64,000 nucleotides of DNA from Mycolicibacterium goodii (GCF_001187505.1 NZ_CP012150.1:3534001-3598000), one strand, 5' to 3'; positions 8,777 through 18,978 are shown, counted from the first letter of the stretch. Translations and numbers: made by a program. Notes: a model not told the origin generated them from the letters alone.

Positions 8777-8834
8777 TTTCAGGCGCTTTGTCGACTGTCG
8801 GACGCGTCTCCGAGACGCATCTGACGGCCTGAAA
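8777..8834. repeat. Two-tier hairpin/dyad upstream of fas
   Basis: Outer arms TTTCAGGC (8777-8784) and GCCTGAAA (8827-8834) are perfectly complementary. Inside are 14-base arms, 8797-8810 and 8812-8825, pairing at 12 of 14 positions around a single central C. The inner seven bases, GCGTCTC and GAGACGC, are perfect. It could be an operator, or a cruciform or RNA hairpin at the head of the fas leader. Confidence 0.5.
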
Positions 8835-8957
8835 ATTTATATAACGATTAGGTAACAATGCTGCCTTGATCTGCGGTGTTATCCCTACTCGACCGTAACC
8901 ACCTGCCAACAGGACGTTTGTCCTGAACGACTCGGGCGGCCCGTGGGCGGCGCGTAA

Positions 8958-8975
8958 GGTTACCGACGGTTACCG
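8958..8975 (+). repeat. Direct GGTTACCG repeat in the fas leader
   Basis: GGTTACCG occurs at 8958-8965 and again at 8968-8975, one helical turn apart. Related GTAAC words occur near 8850, 8897 and 8993. The spacing suggests a protein-binding site on one DNA face. Confidence 0.35.
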
Positions 8976-9261
8976 GTGCGTAGAACTCGTCAGTAACCGA
9001 TTGGGCCGGAAAAGCCGCTCTGTTCTTATGCCACTCTTATTAGGGCAGCGCTGCGGGCAGACCCACAGGACCGCCCCGCACGCCCAGAGGATTCGACGTC
9101 GAATCGCCGTCGGCCTGACGCACCGAGGCACCCAGGTCGCGCCCACGAGAACGCCAGAAACCCATCAGACCACTCAGACCACCGAGAGATGCCGCCGCCC
9201 TGCGCGACAGGCCCACACGCGACAACACAGAGCAACAGAGCAGCACGAGGAGATAGCGCCA

Positions 9262-12200
9262 GTGACGATCTACGAACACGACCGGGTCCCCGCCGGTTGG
9301 AACGACGAGTCCGGATCTGACCGTACGGCCGAGGGGAATGCTGCCGACACCGCCCACGCCCTGGTCGACCGGCTCAGTGCCGGCGAGCCCTACGCCGTCG
9401 CGTTCGGCGGTCAGGGCAGCGCGTGGCTGGAGACCCTTGAGGAACTGGTGTCCTCGGCCGGTATCGAAGCCGAGCTCGCGACGCTGGCCGGCGAGGCCGA
9501 GCTGCTGCTCGAACCCGTGGCGTCCGAACTCGTCGTGGTGCGGCCCATCGGCTTCGAACCGCTGCAGTGGGTGCGTGCGCTGGCCGCCGAAGAGCCCGTG
9601 CCCTCCGACAAGCAACTGACCTCCGCCGCCGTCTCCGTGCCGGGCGTGCTGCTCACCCAGATCGCCGCTGTGCGCGCGCTGGCGCGCCAGGGCATGGATC
9701 TGACCGCCACGCCGCCGGTCGCCGTCGCAGGCCACTCCCAGGGTGTGCTCGCGGTGCAGGCGCTGGCCGCCAAGGGCGCCAAGGACGTCGAGCTGCTCGC
9801 CATGGCCCAGCTGATCGGCGCCGCAGGCACCCTCGTCGCGCGTCGCCGCGGCATCACCGTGCTGGGTGACCGCCCGCCGATGGTCTCGGTCACCAACGCC
9901 GACCCCGAGCGCATCTACGAGCTGCTCGAAGAGTTCTCCTCCGACGTGCGCACCGTGCTGCCCCCGGTGCTGTCCATCCGCAACGGGCGTCGCTCGGTCG
10001 TCATCACCGGCACCCCCGAGCAGCTGTCGCGGTTCGAGCTGTACTGCAACCAGATCGCCGAGAAGGAAGAGGCCGAGCGTAAGAACAAGCTGCGCGGCGG
10101 CGCCGTCTTCGCGCCGGTCTTCGACCCGGTTCAGGTCGAGGTCGGCTTCCACACCCCGCGGCTGTCCGACGGTGTCGAGATCGTCGGCCGGTGGGCCGAG
10201 GCCGTCGGCCTCGACGCCGAGCTCGCCAAGGAACTCGCCGAGTCCATCCTGGTCCGCCAGGTCGACTGGGTCGACGAGATCACCGAGATCAGCGACGCTG
10301 GAGCTCGATGGATTCTTGACCTGGGCCCCGGTGACATCCTGACCCGGCTCACCGCGCCGGTGATCCGCGGACTGGGCATCGGTATCGTCCCGGCCGCCAC
10401 CCGCGGCGGCCAGCGCAACCTGTTCACCGTCGGGGCGGTGCCCGAGGTTGCCCGCCCGTGGTCCAGCTACGCCCCGACCGTGGTGAAGCTGCCCGACGGT
10501 TCGGTCAAACTCCAGACCAAGTTCACCCGGCTCACCGGACGTTCCCCGATCCTGCTCGCGGGCATGACGCCGACGACCGTCGACGCCAAGATCGTCGCCG
10601 CGGCCGCCAACGCGGGCCACTGGGCCGAGCTTGCCGGCGGCGGGCAGGTCACCGAGCAGATCTTCAACGACCGCATCGCCGAACTGGACACCCTGCTCGA
10701 GCCGGGCCGCGCGATCCAGTTCAACACCCTGTTCCTCGACCCGTACCTGTGGAAGCTGCAGGTCGGCGGCAAGCGTCTGGTGCAGCGGGCGCGCCAGTCC
10801 GGCGCCCCGATCGACGGCGTCATCGTCAGCGCGGGCATCCCGGACCTCGAAGAGGCCGTCGAGCTGATCGACGAACTCAACGAGGTCGGCATCAGCCACG
10901 TCGTGTTCAAGCCGGGCACCGTCGAGCAGATCCGCTCGGTCATCCGCATCGCCGCCGAGGTCCCGACCAAGCCGGTGATCGTGCACATCGAGGGCGGCCG
11001 CGCCGGCGGCCACCACTCGTGGGAGGACCTCGACGACCTGCTCCTGGCCACCTACTCCGAGCTGCGCAGCCGTTCCAACATCACCATCTGCGTCGGCGGC
11101 GGCATCGGCACCCCCGAGCGGTCCGCCGAGTACCTGTCGGGCCGCTGGGCCGAGGTGCACGGCTACCCGCTGATGCCGATCGACGGCATCCTCGTCGGCA
11201 CCGCCGCGATGGCCACGCTCGAGGCCACCACCTCACCCGCGGTCAAGCAGCTGCTGGTGGAGACCAAGGGCACCGAAGCGTGGGTGGGCGCGGGCAAGGC
11301 CTCGGGCGGCATGGCCTCCGGCCGCAGCCAGCTCGGTGCCGACATCCACGAGATCGACAACGCCGCATCACGCTGCGGCCGCCTGCTCGACGAGGTCGCC
11401 GGTGACGCCGACGCGGTCGCCGAGCGCCGCGACGAGATCATCGCCGCGATGGCGCCGACCGCCAAGCCGTACTTCGGCGACGTGGGCGAGATGACCTACC
11501 TGCAGTGGCTGCGCCGGTACGTGGAGCTGGCCATCGGCGACGGCAACAGCACCGCCGACACCAAGCGCCCCGATTCGCCTTGGCTCGACATCACCTGGCG
11601 TGACCGCTTCGAGCAGATGCTCAAGCGCGCCGAAGCGCGTCTGCACCCCAAGGATTTCGGGCCGATCGACACACTGTTCGATCCCGAGGCCGACGGCGAG
11701 CGGCTGCTGGAGGACCCCGACGCCGCCATCGCCGCGCTGCTGCAGCGTTACCCGGACGCCGAGAACGTCGTCCTGCACCCGGCCGACGTGCCGTTCTTCG
11801 TCGAGCTGTGCAAGATGCTGGGCAAGCCGGTGAACTTCGTCCCGGTCATCGACAAGGATGTGCGCCGCTGGTGGCGCAGTGACTCGCTGTGGCAGGCGCA
11901 CGACGCCCGCTACGACGCCGATCAGGTGTGCGTCATCCCAGGCACCGCGGCCGTCGCGGGCATCACCCGCGTCGACGAGCCCGTCGGCGAACTGCTCGAC
12001 CGTTTCGAGCAGGCCGCGGTCGACGAGGTGCTCGCCGCCGGTGCCGAGCCGGTCGAGGTGCTCTCGCGCCGTCAGGCCCGTCGGGAGGCGAGCGGCCCGC
12101 TGGCCGTCGTGCTCGACGCCCCCGACGTGTTGTGGGCGGGCCGCATGTCGGTCAACCCGGTGCACCGCATCGCCGCGCCGACCGAGTGGCAGGTCCGGGA

Positions 12201-15200
12201 AGGATCGCACAACCGCTCGGCGTCGCACCCGTCCACGGGCGCGCGTCTTGAGGTCGCCGACGATCAGCACGTCGTGCTGTCGATTCCGTTGTCCGGCACC
12301 TGGATCGAGATCCGCTTCACCCTGACCGACGTCGTCCGCAGCGGCGGCGCGCCGATCGTCGAGGTCGACGACGCCGCGACCGCAATGCGCGCCGTGCTCG
12401 CCATCGCCGCGGGTGTGGAAGGACCCGAGGCCCTGCCGGAGGTCGTCGACAACACCGCGACCGTGACCGTCGACTGGGATCCCGAGCGGGTCGCCGACCA
12501 CACCGGTGTCACCGCGACGTTCGGCGCCCCGTTGGCGCCGACGCTCACCGTCGTGCCCGACGCGCTGGTCGGCCGCTGCTGGCCCGCGGTGTTCGCCGCG
12601 ATCGGTTCGGCGCGCACCGATGCCGGATTCCCCGTCATCGAGGGTCTGCTGAGCCTGGTGCACCTCGACCACGCCGCACACCTGCTGGCCGAGCTGCCCA
12701 AGACCCCGGCCGAATTCACCGTCACCGCAACGGCTTCCGCGGCCACCGACACCGAGGTGGGCCGCGTGGTCCCGGTCTCGGTCGAGGTCCGCAACGCCGC
12801 CGACGGCACCCTGCTGGCCACCCTGCAGGAGCGCTTCGCGATCCGCGGCCGCACCGGTGCCGCCGAACTGACCGACCCCGTGCGTGCCGGTGGTGCGATC
12901 TCCGACAACGCGACCGACACCCCGCGTCGTCGCCGTCGTGACGTCACAGTGGGCGCGCCGGTCGACATGCGGCCGTTCGCCGTGGTCTCAGGCGACCACA
13001 ACCCGATCCACACCGACCGCGCCGCCGCGCTGCTGGCCGGCCTGGAAGGCCCGATCGTGCACGGCATGTGGCTGTCGGCCGCCGCCCAGCACGTCGTCAC
13101 CGCCACCGACGGCAAGCCGGTCCCGCCGGCCAAGCTGATCGGCTGGACGTCCCGCTTCCTCGGCATGGTCAAGCCGGGCGACGAGGTCGACTTCCGCGTC
13201 GACCGGGTCGGAATCGACGTCGGCGCAGAGGTTCTCGAGGTCTCGGCCCGCATCGGCTCCGAGCTGGTGATGTCGGCGACCGCGCGGCTGGCGGCCCCGA
13301 AGACCGTCTACGCGTTCCCCGGCCAGGGCATCCAGCACAAGGGCATGGGCATGGAGGTCCGTGCCCGCTCCAAGGCGGCCCGCAAGGTCTGGGACTCGGC
13401 CGACAAGTTCACCCGCGAAACCCTCGGGTTCTCGGTGCTGCACGTCGTCCGCGACAACCCGACCAGCCTGATCGCCTCGGGTGTGCACTACCACCACCCC
13501 GACGGCGTGCTGTTCCTGACGCAGTTCACCCAGGTCGCCATGGCGACCGTGGCGGCCGCGCAGGTCGCCGAGATGCGCGAGCAGGGTGCCTTCGTCGAAG
13601 GCGCGATCGCGTGCGGCCACTCCGTCGGTGAGTACACCGCACTGGCCTGTGTGTCCGGCGTGTACGAGCTGGAGGCGCTGCTGGAGGTGGTGTTCCACCG
13701 CGGCAGCAAGATGCACGACATCGTGCCGCGCGACGAACTGGGCCGGTCGAACTACCGCCTGGCCGCGATCCGGCCGAGCCAGATCGACCTCGACGACGCC
13801 GACGTCAAGGACTTCGTCGCGCAAATCGCGGAGAACACCGGGGAATTCCTGGAGATCGTGAACTTCAACCTGCGCGGCTCCCAGTACGCCATCGCGGGTA
13901 CGGTCGCGGGCCTGGAGGCGCTCGAGGAGGAGATCGAGCGTCGTCGCCAGATCACCGGTGGCAAGCGGTCGTTCATCCTGGTGCCCGGTATCGACGTGCC
14001 GTTCCACTCCAGCGTGCTGCGGGTCGGTGTGGCCGACTTCCGGCGCAGCCTGGAGCGCGTCATGCCCCGCGACAAGGATCCCGAGCTGATCATCGGGCGC
14101 TACATTCCGAACCTGGTGCCGCGGCCGTTCACCCTGGACCGCGACTTCATCCAGGAGATCCGCGACCTGGTGCCCGCCGAACCGCTCGACGAGGTGCTCG
14201 CCGACTACGACACGTGGCGCAACGAGCGGCCGAAGGAGCTGTGCCGCAAGATCGTCATCGAGCTGCTGGCCTGGCAGTTCGCCAGCCCGGTGCGCTGGAT
14301 CGAGACGCAGGACCTGCTGTTCATCGAGGAGGCCGCAGGCGGTCTCGGTGTCGAGCGGTTCGTCGAGATCGGCGTGAAGTCGGCACCGACCGTCGCCGGT
14401 CTGGCCACCAACACGCTGAAGCTGCCGGAGTACTCGCACAGCACCGTCGAGGTGCTCAACTCCGAGCGCGACGCCGCGGTGCTGTTCGCCACGGACACCG
14501 ATCCGGAACCCGAGCCCGAGGCCGACGAGCCTGCGGAAGCGCCCGCCGAGGCGGCCGCGCCCGCTGCCGAGGCGGCCCCGGCTCCGGTCGCCGCTCCCGC
14601 GGCGCCGTCGGGCGGACCTCGCCCCGACGATCTGGCTTTCGACGCCGCGGACGCGACGGTGGCCCTGATCGCGCTGAGCGCCAAGATGCGCATCGACCAG
14701 ATCGAGGCGCTCGACTCGATCGAGTCGATCACCGACGGTGCGTCCTCACGCCGTAACCAGCTGCTGGTCGACCTCGGTTCTGAGCTGAACCTCGGCGCCA
14801 TCGACGGTGCGGCCGAAGCGGATCTGGGTGCGCTCAAGGGGCAGGTGACCAAGCTCGCCCGCACCTACAAACCGTTCGGCCCGGTGCTCTCGGACGCGAT
14901 CAACGACCAGTTGCGCACCGTGCTCGGACCGTCGGGCAAGCGTCCGGCCTACATCACCGACCGGGTCACCAAGACCTGGGAGCTGGGCCCCGGCTGGGCC
15001 AAGCACGTGACCGTCGAGTTCGCGCTCGGCACGCGTGAGGGCAGCAGTGTGCGCGGTGGCGACCTGGGTGGTCTGCACGCCGGCGCGCTGGCCGGTGCGG
15101 CCGAGGTGGACAAGGTCATCGACGCCGCGGTCGCGGCAGTTGCTGCGCGGCACGGGGTTTCGGTCTCGCTGCCGTCGGCGGGTGGCGCCTCGGGTGGTGT

Positions 15201-18200
15201 CGTGGACTCGGCGGCGCTCGGCGAGTTCGCCGAGAAGGTCACCGGACCCGGCGGTGTGCTGGCCTCGGCCGCGCGCCTGGTGCTCAACCAGCTCGGCCTG
15301 AGCGAGGCCGTCAGCACGCCGGAGGCGGCCACCGACGCCGAGCTGATCGACCTGGTCACTGCCGAACTCGGTTCGGACTGGCCGCGTCTGGTGGCCCCGA
15401 CGTTCGACGCCCGCAAGGCCGTCGTGTTCGACGACCGCTGGGCCAGCGCCCGCGAGGACCTGGTCAAGCTCTGGCTGGCCGAGGAAGACGACATCGACGC
15501 GCAGTGGGAGCAGCTCTCCGCGCGCTTCGAGGGAACCGGCCATGTCGTTGCGACACAGGCGAACTGGTGGCAGGGCAAGGCACTGGCCGCGGGCCGCAAC
15601 GTCCACGCGTCGCTGTTCGGTCGGATCGCCGCGGGTGCGGAGAACCCCGGTAAGGGCCGCTACAGCGACGAGGTCGCGGTGGTCACCGGCGCCTCGAAGG
15701 GTTCGATCGCGGCATCGGTCGTCGGACAGCTGCTCGACGGCGGCGCCACGGTCATCGCCACCACCTCGCGTCTGGACGACGATCGCCTGGCGTTCTACAA
15801 GCAGCTCTACCGCGATCACGCCCGGTTCGACGCCACCCTCTGGGTGGTCCCGGCGAACATGGCGTCCTACAGCGACATCGACAAACTCGTCGAGTGGGTC
15901 GGTACCGAGCAGTCCGAAAGCCTTGGGCCGCAATCCATCCACATCAAGGACGCGCAGACCCCGACACTGCTGTTCCCGTTCGCCGCACCGCGCGTGGGTG
16001 GGGACATGTCCGAGGTCGGCTCGCGCGCCGAGATGGAGATGAAGGTGCTGCTTTGGGCCGTGGAGCGGCTCATCGGCGGGCTGTCGAAGATCGGTGCCGA
16101 GCGCGACATCGCGTCGCGACTGCACGTGGTGCTGCCCGGTTCGCCGAACCGCGGCATGTTCGGCGGTGACGGTGCCTACGGCGAGGCCAAGTCGGCGCTC
16201 GACGCTCTGGTGAACCGCTGGAGCGCCGAATCGTCCTGGGCCGAGCGGGTCAGCCTGGCGCACGCGCTGATCGGCTGGACCAAGGGCACGGGTCTGATGG
16301 GGCACAACGACGCCATCGTCAGCGCGGTCGAAGAGGCCGGCGTGACCACCTACACCACCGACGAGATGGCTTCCATGCTGCTGGACCTGTGCACGGTGGA
16401 GTCGAAGGTCGCCGCGGCGAGCGCGCCGGTGCAGGTCGACCTGACCGGTGGCCTGGGTGACATCAAGATCGACATGGCCGAGCTGGCCGCCAAGGCCCGC
16501 GAGGAAATGTCCAGTGCCGCAGAGCAATCCGACGAGGCACCGGCGGGCACCATCCGCGCGCTGCCGTCGCCGCCGCGGGGCCACAACCCGGCTCCTGCTC
16601 CGCAGTGGGACGACCTCGACGTCGACCCCGCCGATCTGGTGGTCATCGTCGGCGGTGCCGAACTCGGCCCGTACGGTTCGTCGCGCACGCGCTTCGAGAT
16701 GGAGGTCTCCGGCGAGCTGTCGGCGGCCGGTGTGCTGGAGCTCGCGTGGACGACCGGCATGGTCAAGTGGGAGGACGATCCCAAGGCCGGCTGGTACGAC
16801 GCGCAGACCGGTGAACTGGTGCCCGAGAGTGAGATCGTGGAGCGCTATCACGACGCGGTCGTGGAGCGCTGCGGTATCCGCGAGTTCGTCGACGACGGCG
16901 CGATCGACCCCGATCACGCGTCGCCGCTGCTGGTGAGTGTGTTCCTGGACAAGGACTTCACGTTCGTGGTGTCCAGCGAGGCCGACGCCCGTGCGTTCGT
17001 GCAGTTCGACCCCGAGCACACCGTGGCCCGCCCGCTGCCGGATTCGTCCGACTGGGAGGTGACCCGCAAGGCGGGCACCGAGATCCGGGTTCCGCGCAAG
17101 ACCAAGCTGTCGCGCACCGTCGGTGCGCAGATCCCGACGGGCTTCGACCCGACGGTCTGGGGCATCAGCCCGGACATGGCGAACTCGATCGACCGGGTGG
17201 CGCTGTGGAACATCGTCGCGACCGTCGACGCGTTCCTGTCGTCGGGCTTCACGCCGACCGAGCTGATGCGCTGGGTGCACCCGAGCCAGGTGGCCTCGAC
17301 ACAGGGCACCGGTATGGGCGGCATGACCTCGATGCAGACCATGTACCACGGCAACCTGCTGGGCCGGGCCAAGCCGAACGACATCCTGCAGGAGGTGCTG
17401 CCCAACGTCGTTGCCGCACACGTCATGCAGTCGTATGTCGGCGGTTACGGCGCGATGGTCCATCCGGTCGGTGCGTGCGCCACGGCAGCGGTGTCGGTGG
17501 AAGAGGGCGTCGACAAGATCAAGCTCGGCAAGGCCGACCTGGTGATCGCGGGCGGCTTCGACGACCTGACGCTGGAGGCCATCATCGGCTTCGGTGACAT
17601 GGCGGCCACCGCCGACACCGAGATGATGCGGGCCAAGGGCATCAGCGACTCGAAGTTCTCGCGCGCCAACGACCGTCGCAGGCTCGGGTTCCTCGAGGCC
17701 CAGGGTGGTGGCACCATCCTGCTGGCCCGTGGTGATCTCGCGCTCAAGATGGGTCTGCCGGTGCTGGCGGTCGTCGGTTATGCGCAGAGCTTCGCCGACG
17801 GTGTGCACACCTCGATCCCGGCCCCCGGTCTCGGTGCGCTCGGCGCCGCTCGCGGAGGCAAGGATTCGTCGCTGGCACGCTCGCTGGCCAAGCTGGGTGT
17901 GGGCGCCGACGACATCGCGGTGATCTCCAAGCACGACACCTCGACGTTGGCCAACGATCCCAACGAGACCGAGTTGCACGAGCGGATCGCCGACTCGATG
18001 GGTCGGGCGCCGGGCAACCCGCTGTTCATCGTCAGCCAGAAGAGCCTGACCGGCCACGCCAAGGGCGGCGCCGCGGTCTTCCAGATGATGGGCCTGTGCC
18101 AGATCCTGCGCGACGGGGTCATCCCGCCGAACCGCAGCCTGGACTGCGTCGACGACGAGCTGGCCACCTCGGGTCACTTCGTGTGGGTGCGCGAGCCGCT

Positions 18201-18528
18201 GAACCTGCGCGGCAAGTTCCCGCTCAAGGCCGGTGTGGTGACCAGCCTCGGGTTCGGGCACGTGTCGGGTCTGGTGGCCCTGGTGCACCCGGAGGCGTTC
18301 ATCGCCGCACTGGATCCGTCCGAGCGCGAGGACTACCGCAAGCGGGCCGAGCAGCGCATGCTCGCCGGTCAGCGACGCCTGGTCAGTGCGATCGCAGGCG
18401 GGCGGCCGATGTACGAGAAGCCTGCCGACCGACGGTTCGATCACGACGTGCCGGAGAAGCGCCAGGAGGCGGCCATGTTGCTCAACACGGATGCGCGCCT
18501 CGGCGAGAACGATCTGTACGTCTGGTGA
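9262..18528 (+). CDS. fas: Type I fatty acid synthase (FAS-I)
   Basis: One giant protein (3088 residues) carrying all activities for de novo synthesis of C16-C26 acyl-CoA in the cytosol; the products feed membrane lipids and mycolic acid synthesis. The order is AT-ER-DH-MPT-ACP-KR-KS. Visible sites are AT G-H-S-Q-G (Ser159), ER flavin-region H-I-E-G-G-R-A-G-G-H-H (about 575-585), DH hot-dog G-D-H-N-P-I-H (about 1244-1250), MPT G-H-S-V-G (Ser1454), an ACP region with D-G-A-S-S-R-R-N-Q (about 1825-1833) where the phosphopantetheine serine is expected, KR V-T-G-A-S-K-G-S (about 2140) and KS G-A-C-A-T-A (Cys2739). I chose the GTG at 9262 because GAGGAG lies about nine bases upstream and the protein starts T-I-Y-E-H-D-R-V; the frame stays open back to 9001 without domain support. 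acpS follows 57 bases later. Confidence 0.98.
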   Translation: MTIYEHDRVPAGWNDESGSDRTAEGNAADTAHALVDRLSAGEPYAVAFGGQGSAWLETLEELVSSAGIEAELATLAGEAELLLEPVASELVVVRPIGFEPLQWVRALAAEEPVPSDKQLTSAAVSVPGVLLTQIAAVRALARQGMDLTATPPVAVAGHSQGVLAVQALAAKGAKDVELLAMAQLIGAAGTLVARRRGITVLGDRPPMVSVTNADPERIYELLEEFSSDVRTVLPPVLSIRNGRRSVVITGTPEQLSRFELYCNQIAEKEEAERKNKLRGGAVFAPVFDPVQVEVGFHTPRLSDGVEIVGRWAEAVGLDAELAKELAESILVRQVDWVDEITEISDAGARWILDLGPGDILTRLTAPVIRGLGIGIVPAATRGGQRNLFTVGAVPEVARPWSSYAPTVVKLPDGSVKLQTKFTRLTGRSPILLAGMTPTTVDAKIVAAAANAGHWAELAGGGQVTEQIFNDRIAELDTLLEPGRAIQFNTLFLDPYLWKLQVGGKRLVQRARQSGAPIDGVIVSAGIPDLEEAVELIDELNEVGISHVVFKPGTVEQIRSVIRIAAEVPTKPVIVHIEGGRAGGHHSWEDLDDLLLATYSELRSRSNITICVGGGIGTPERSAEYLSGRWAEVHGYPLMPIDGILVGTAAMATLEATTSPAVKQLLVETKGTEAWVGAGKASGGMASGRSQLGADIHEIDNAASRCGRLLDEVAGDADAVAERRDEIIAAMAPTAKPYFGDVGEMTYLQWLRRYVELAIGDGNSTADTKRPDSPWLDITWRDRFEQMLKRAEARLHPKDFGPIDTLFDPEADGERLLEDPDAAIAALLQRYPDAENVVLHPADVPFFVELCKMLGKPVNFVPVIDKDVRRWWRSDSLWQAHDARYDADQVCVIPGTAAVAGITRVDEPVGELLDRFEQAAVDEVLAAGAEPVEVLSRRQARREASGPLAVVLDAPDVLWAGRMSVNPVHRIAAPTEWQVREGSHNRSASHPSTGARLEVADDQHVVLSIPLSGTWIEIRFTLTDVVRSGGAPIVEVDDAATAMRAVLAIAAGVEGPEALPEVVDNTATVTVDWDPERVADHTGVTATFGAPLAPTLTVVPDALVGRCWPAVFAAIGSARTDAGFPVIEGLLSLVHLDHAAHLLAELPKTPAEFTVTATASAATDTEVGRVVPVSVEVRNAADGTLLATLQERFAIRGRTGAAELTDPVRAGGAISDNATDTPRRRRRDVTVGAPVDMRPFAVVSGDHNPIHTDRAAALLAGLEGPIVHGMWLSAAAQHVVTATDGKPVPPAKLIGWTSRFLGMVKPGDEVDFRVDRVGIDVGAEVLEVSARIGSELVMSATARLAAPKTVYAFPGQGIQHKGMGMEVRARSKAARKVWDSADKFTRETLGFSVLHVVRDNPTSLIASGVHYHHPDGVLFLTQFTQVAMATVAAAQVAEMREQGAFVEGAIACGHSVGEYTALACVSGVYELEALLEVVFHRGSKMHDIVPRDELGRSNYRLAAIRPSQIDLDDADVKDFVAQIAENTGEFLEIVNFNLRGSQYAIAGTVAGLEALEEEIERRRQITGGKRSFILVPGIDVPFHSSVLRVGVADFRRSLERVMPRDKDPELIIGRYIPNLVPRPFTLDRDFIQEIRDLVPAEPLDEVLADYDTWRNERPKELCRKIVIELLAWQFASPVRWIETQDLLFIEEAAGGLGVERFVEIGVKSAPTVAGLATNTLKLPEYSHSTVEVLNSERDAAVLFATDTDPEPEPEADEPAEAPAEAAAPAAEAAPAPVAAPAAPSGGPRPDDLAFDAADATVALIALSAKMRIDQIEALDSIESITDGASSRRNQLLVDLGSELNLGAIDGAAEADLGALKGQVTKLARTYKPFGPVLSDAINDQLRTVLGPSGKRPAYITDRVTKTWELGPGWAKHVTVEFALGTREGSSVRGGDLGGLHAGALAGAAEVDKVIDAAVAAVAARHGVSVSLPSAGGASGGVVDSAALGEFAEKVTGPGGVLASAARLVLNQLGLSEAVSTPEAATDAELIDLVTAELGSDWPRLVAPTFDARKAVVFDDRWASAREDLVKLWLAEEDDIDAQWEQLSARFEGTGHVVATQANWWQGKALAAGRNVHASLFGRIAAGAENPGKGRYSDEVAVVTGASKGSIAASVVGQLLDGGATVIATTSRLDDDRLAFYKQLYRDHARFDATLWVVPANMASYSDIDKLVEWVGTEQSESLGPQSIHIKDAQTPTLLFPFAAPRVGGDMSEVGSRAEMEMKVLLWAVERLIGGLSKIGAERDIASRLHVVLPGSPNRGMFGGDGAYGEAKSALDALVNRWSAESSWAERVSLAHALIGWTKGTGLMGHNDAIVSAVEEAGVTTYTTDEMASMLLDLCTVESKVAAASAPVQVDLTGGLGDIKIDMAELAAKAREEMSSAAEQSDEAPAGTIRALPSPPRGHNPAPAPQWDDLDVDPADLVVIVGGAELGPYGSSRTRFEMEVSGELSAAGVLELAWTTGMVKWEDDPKAGWYDAQTGELVPESEIVERYHDAVVERCGIREFVDDGAIDPDHASPLLVSVFLDKDFTFVVSSEADARAFVQFDPEHTVARPLPDSSDWEVTRKAGTEIRVPRKTKLSRTVGAQIPTGFDPTVWGISPDMANSIDRVALWNIVATVDAFLSSGFTPTELMRWVHPSQVASTQGTGMGGMTSMQTMYHGNLLGRAKPNDILQEVLPNVVAAHVMQSYVGGYGAMVHPVGACATAAVSVEEGVDKIKLGKADLVIAGGFDDLTLEAIIGFGDMAATADTEMMRAKGISDSKFSRANDRRRLGFLEAQGGGTILLARGDLALKMGLPVLAVVGYAQSFADGVHTSIPAPGLGALGAARGGKDSSLARSLAKLGVGADDIAVISKHDTSTLANDPNETELHERIADSMGRAPGNPLFIVSQKSLTGHAKGGAAVFQMMGLCQILRDGVIPPNRSLDCVDDELATSGHFVWVREPLNLRGKFPLKAGVVTSLGFGHVSGLVALVHPEAFIAALDPSEREDYRKRAEQRMLAGQRRLVSAIAGGRPMYEKPADRRFDHDVPEKRQEAAMLLNTDARLGENDLYVW

Positions 18529-18572
18529 CCGTGTCGAGGGGAGCGGAGTGACTCTTTCCGGAGAGACTGGGC

Positions 18573-18578
18573 TAGGTT
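18573..18578 (+). promoter_or_regulatory. Candidate -10 element giving a leaderless acpS transcript
   Basis: TAGGTT lies at 18573-18578. Standard -10 spacing predicts a start at 18585/18586, where the acpS ATG begins. acpS may therefore have its own promoter besides read-through from fas. Confidence 0.4.
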
Positions 18579-18585
18579 CCCTTCT

Positions 18586-18978
18586 ATGGCGATAGTCGGA
18601 GTCGGTATCGATCTGGTGTCCATCCCGGATTTCGCCGAGCAGGTCGACCGGCCGGGAACCGTCTTCGCCGAGACGTTCACGCCAGGTGAGCGCCGGGACG
18701 CCGCGGACAAGAGTTCGTCGGCGGCCCGGCACCTGGCGGCCCGGTGGGCCGCCAAGGAGGCCGTGATCAAGGCCTGGTCGAGCTCTCGGTTCTCCAAGCG
18801 GCCCGCCCTGCCCGAGGGGATCCACCGCGACATCGAGGTGGTGACCGATATGTGGGGCAGGCCCAAGGTGCGGTTGTCCGGCGAGATCGCCAAGCACCTG
18901 GAGAGCGTGACGATCCACGTGTCGCTCACCCACGAGGATCAGACCGCCGCCGCGGTCGCCATCATCGAAGAGCCCTAG
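18586..18978 (+). CDS. acpS: Holo-[acyl-carrier-protein] synthase
   Basis: This 130-residue protein transfers the 4'-phosphopantetheine arm from coenzyme A to carrier-domain serines, here chiefly the ACP of FAS-I. The N-terminal motif V-G-V-G-I-D-L-V (Asp9 binds Mg2+) and the central W-A-A-K-E-A-V-I-K-A motif (Glu about 58, Lys about 57) are the two AcpS signatures. Length is normal for the trimeric AcpS family. It lies 57 bases after fas, the conserved fas-acpS pair of mycobacteria. A TAGGTT -10-like element just before the ATG could give it an extra leaderless promoter. Confidence 0.97.
   Translation: MAIVGVGIDLVSIPDFAEQVDRPGTVFAETFTPGERRDAADKSSSAARHLAARWAAKEAVIKAWSSSRFSKRPALPEGIHRDIEVVTDMWGRPKVRLSGEIAKHLESVTIHVSLTHEDQTAAAVAIIEEP

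Larger units (their letters stand above)
7977..9261. other. 1.3-kb gap between potA and fas: regulatory region, no confident gene
   Basis: No frame here shows convincing coding character. From 7977 to about 8700 the DNA is GC-rich with only degenerate open frames. One plus-strand stretch (about 8260-8442) reads as a Gly/Ser-rich tail ending in D-K-Q-Q-V-T-V-stop, without a credible start. From about 8700 the sequence becomes less GC-rich and holds the 8709 dyad, the 8777-8834 hairpin, an A/T-rich tract at about 8831-8860 that could contain a fas promoter, and GGTTACCG repeats. The fas transcription start cannot be fixed by eye. Confidence 0.6.

Noticed and set aside
9001..9261. In-frame 87-codon extension upstream of fas
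   Set aside because: Arg/His/Thr-rich with no FAS similarity; the GTG at 9262 has a strong ribosome site and gives the normal FAS-I N-terminus.
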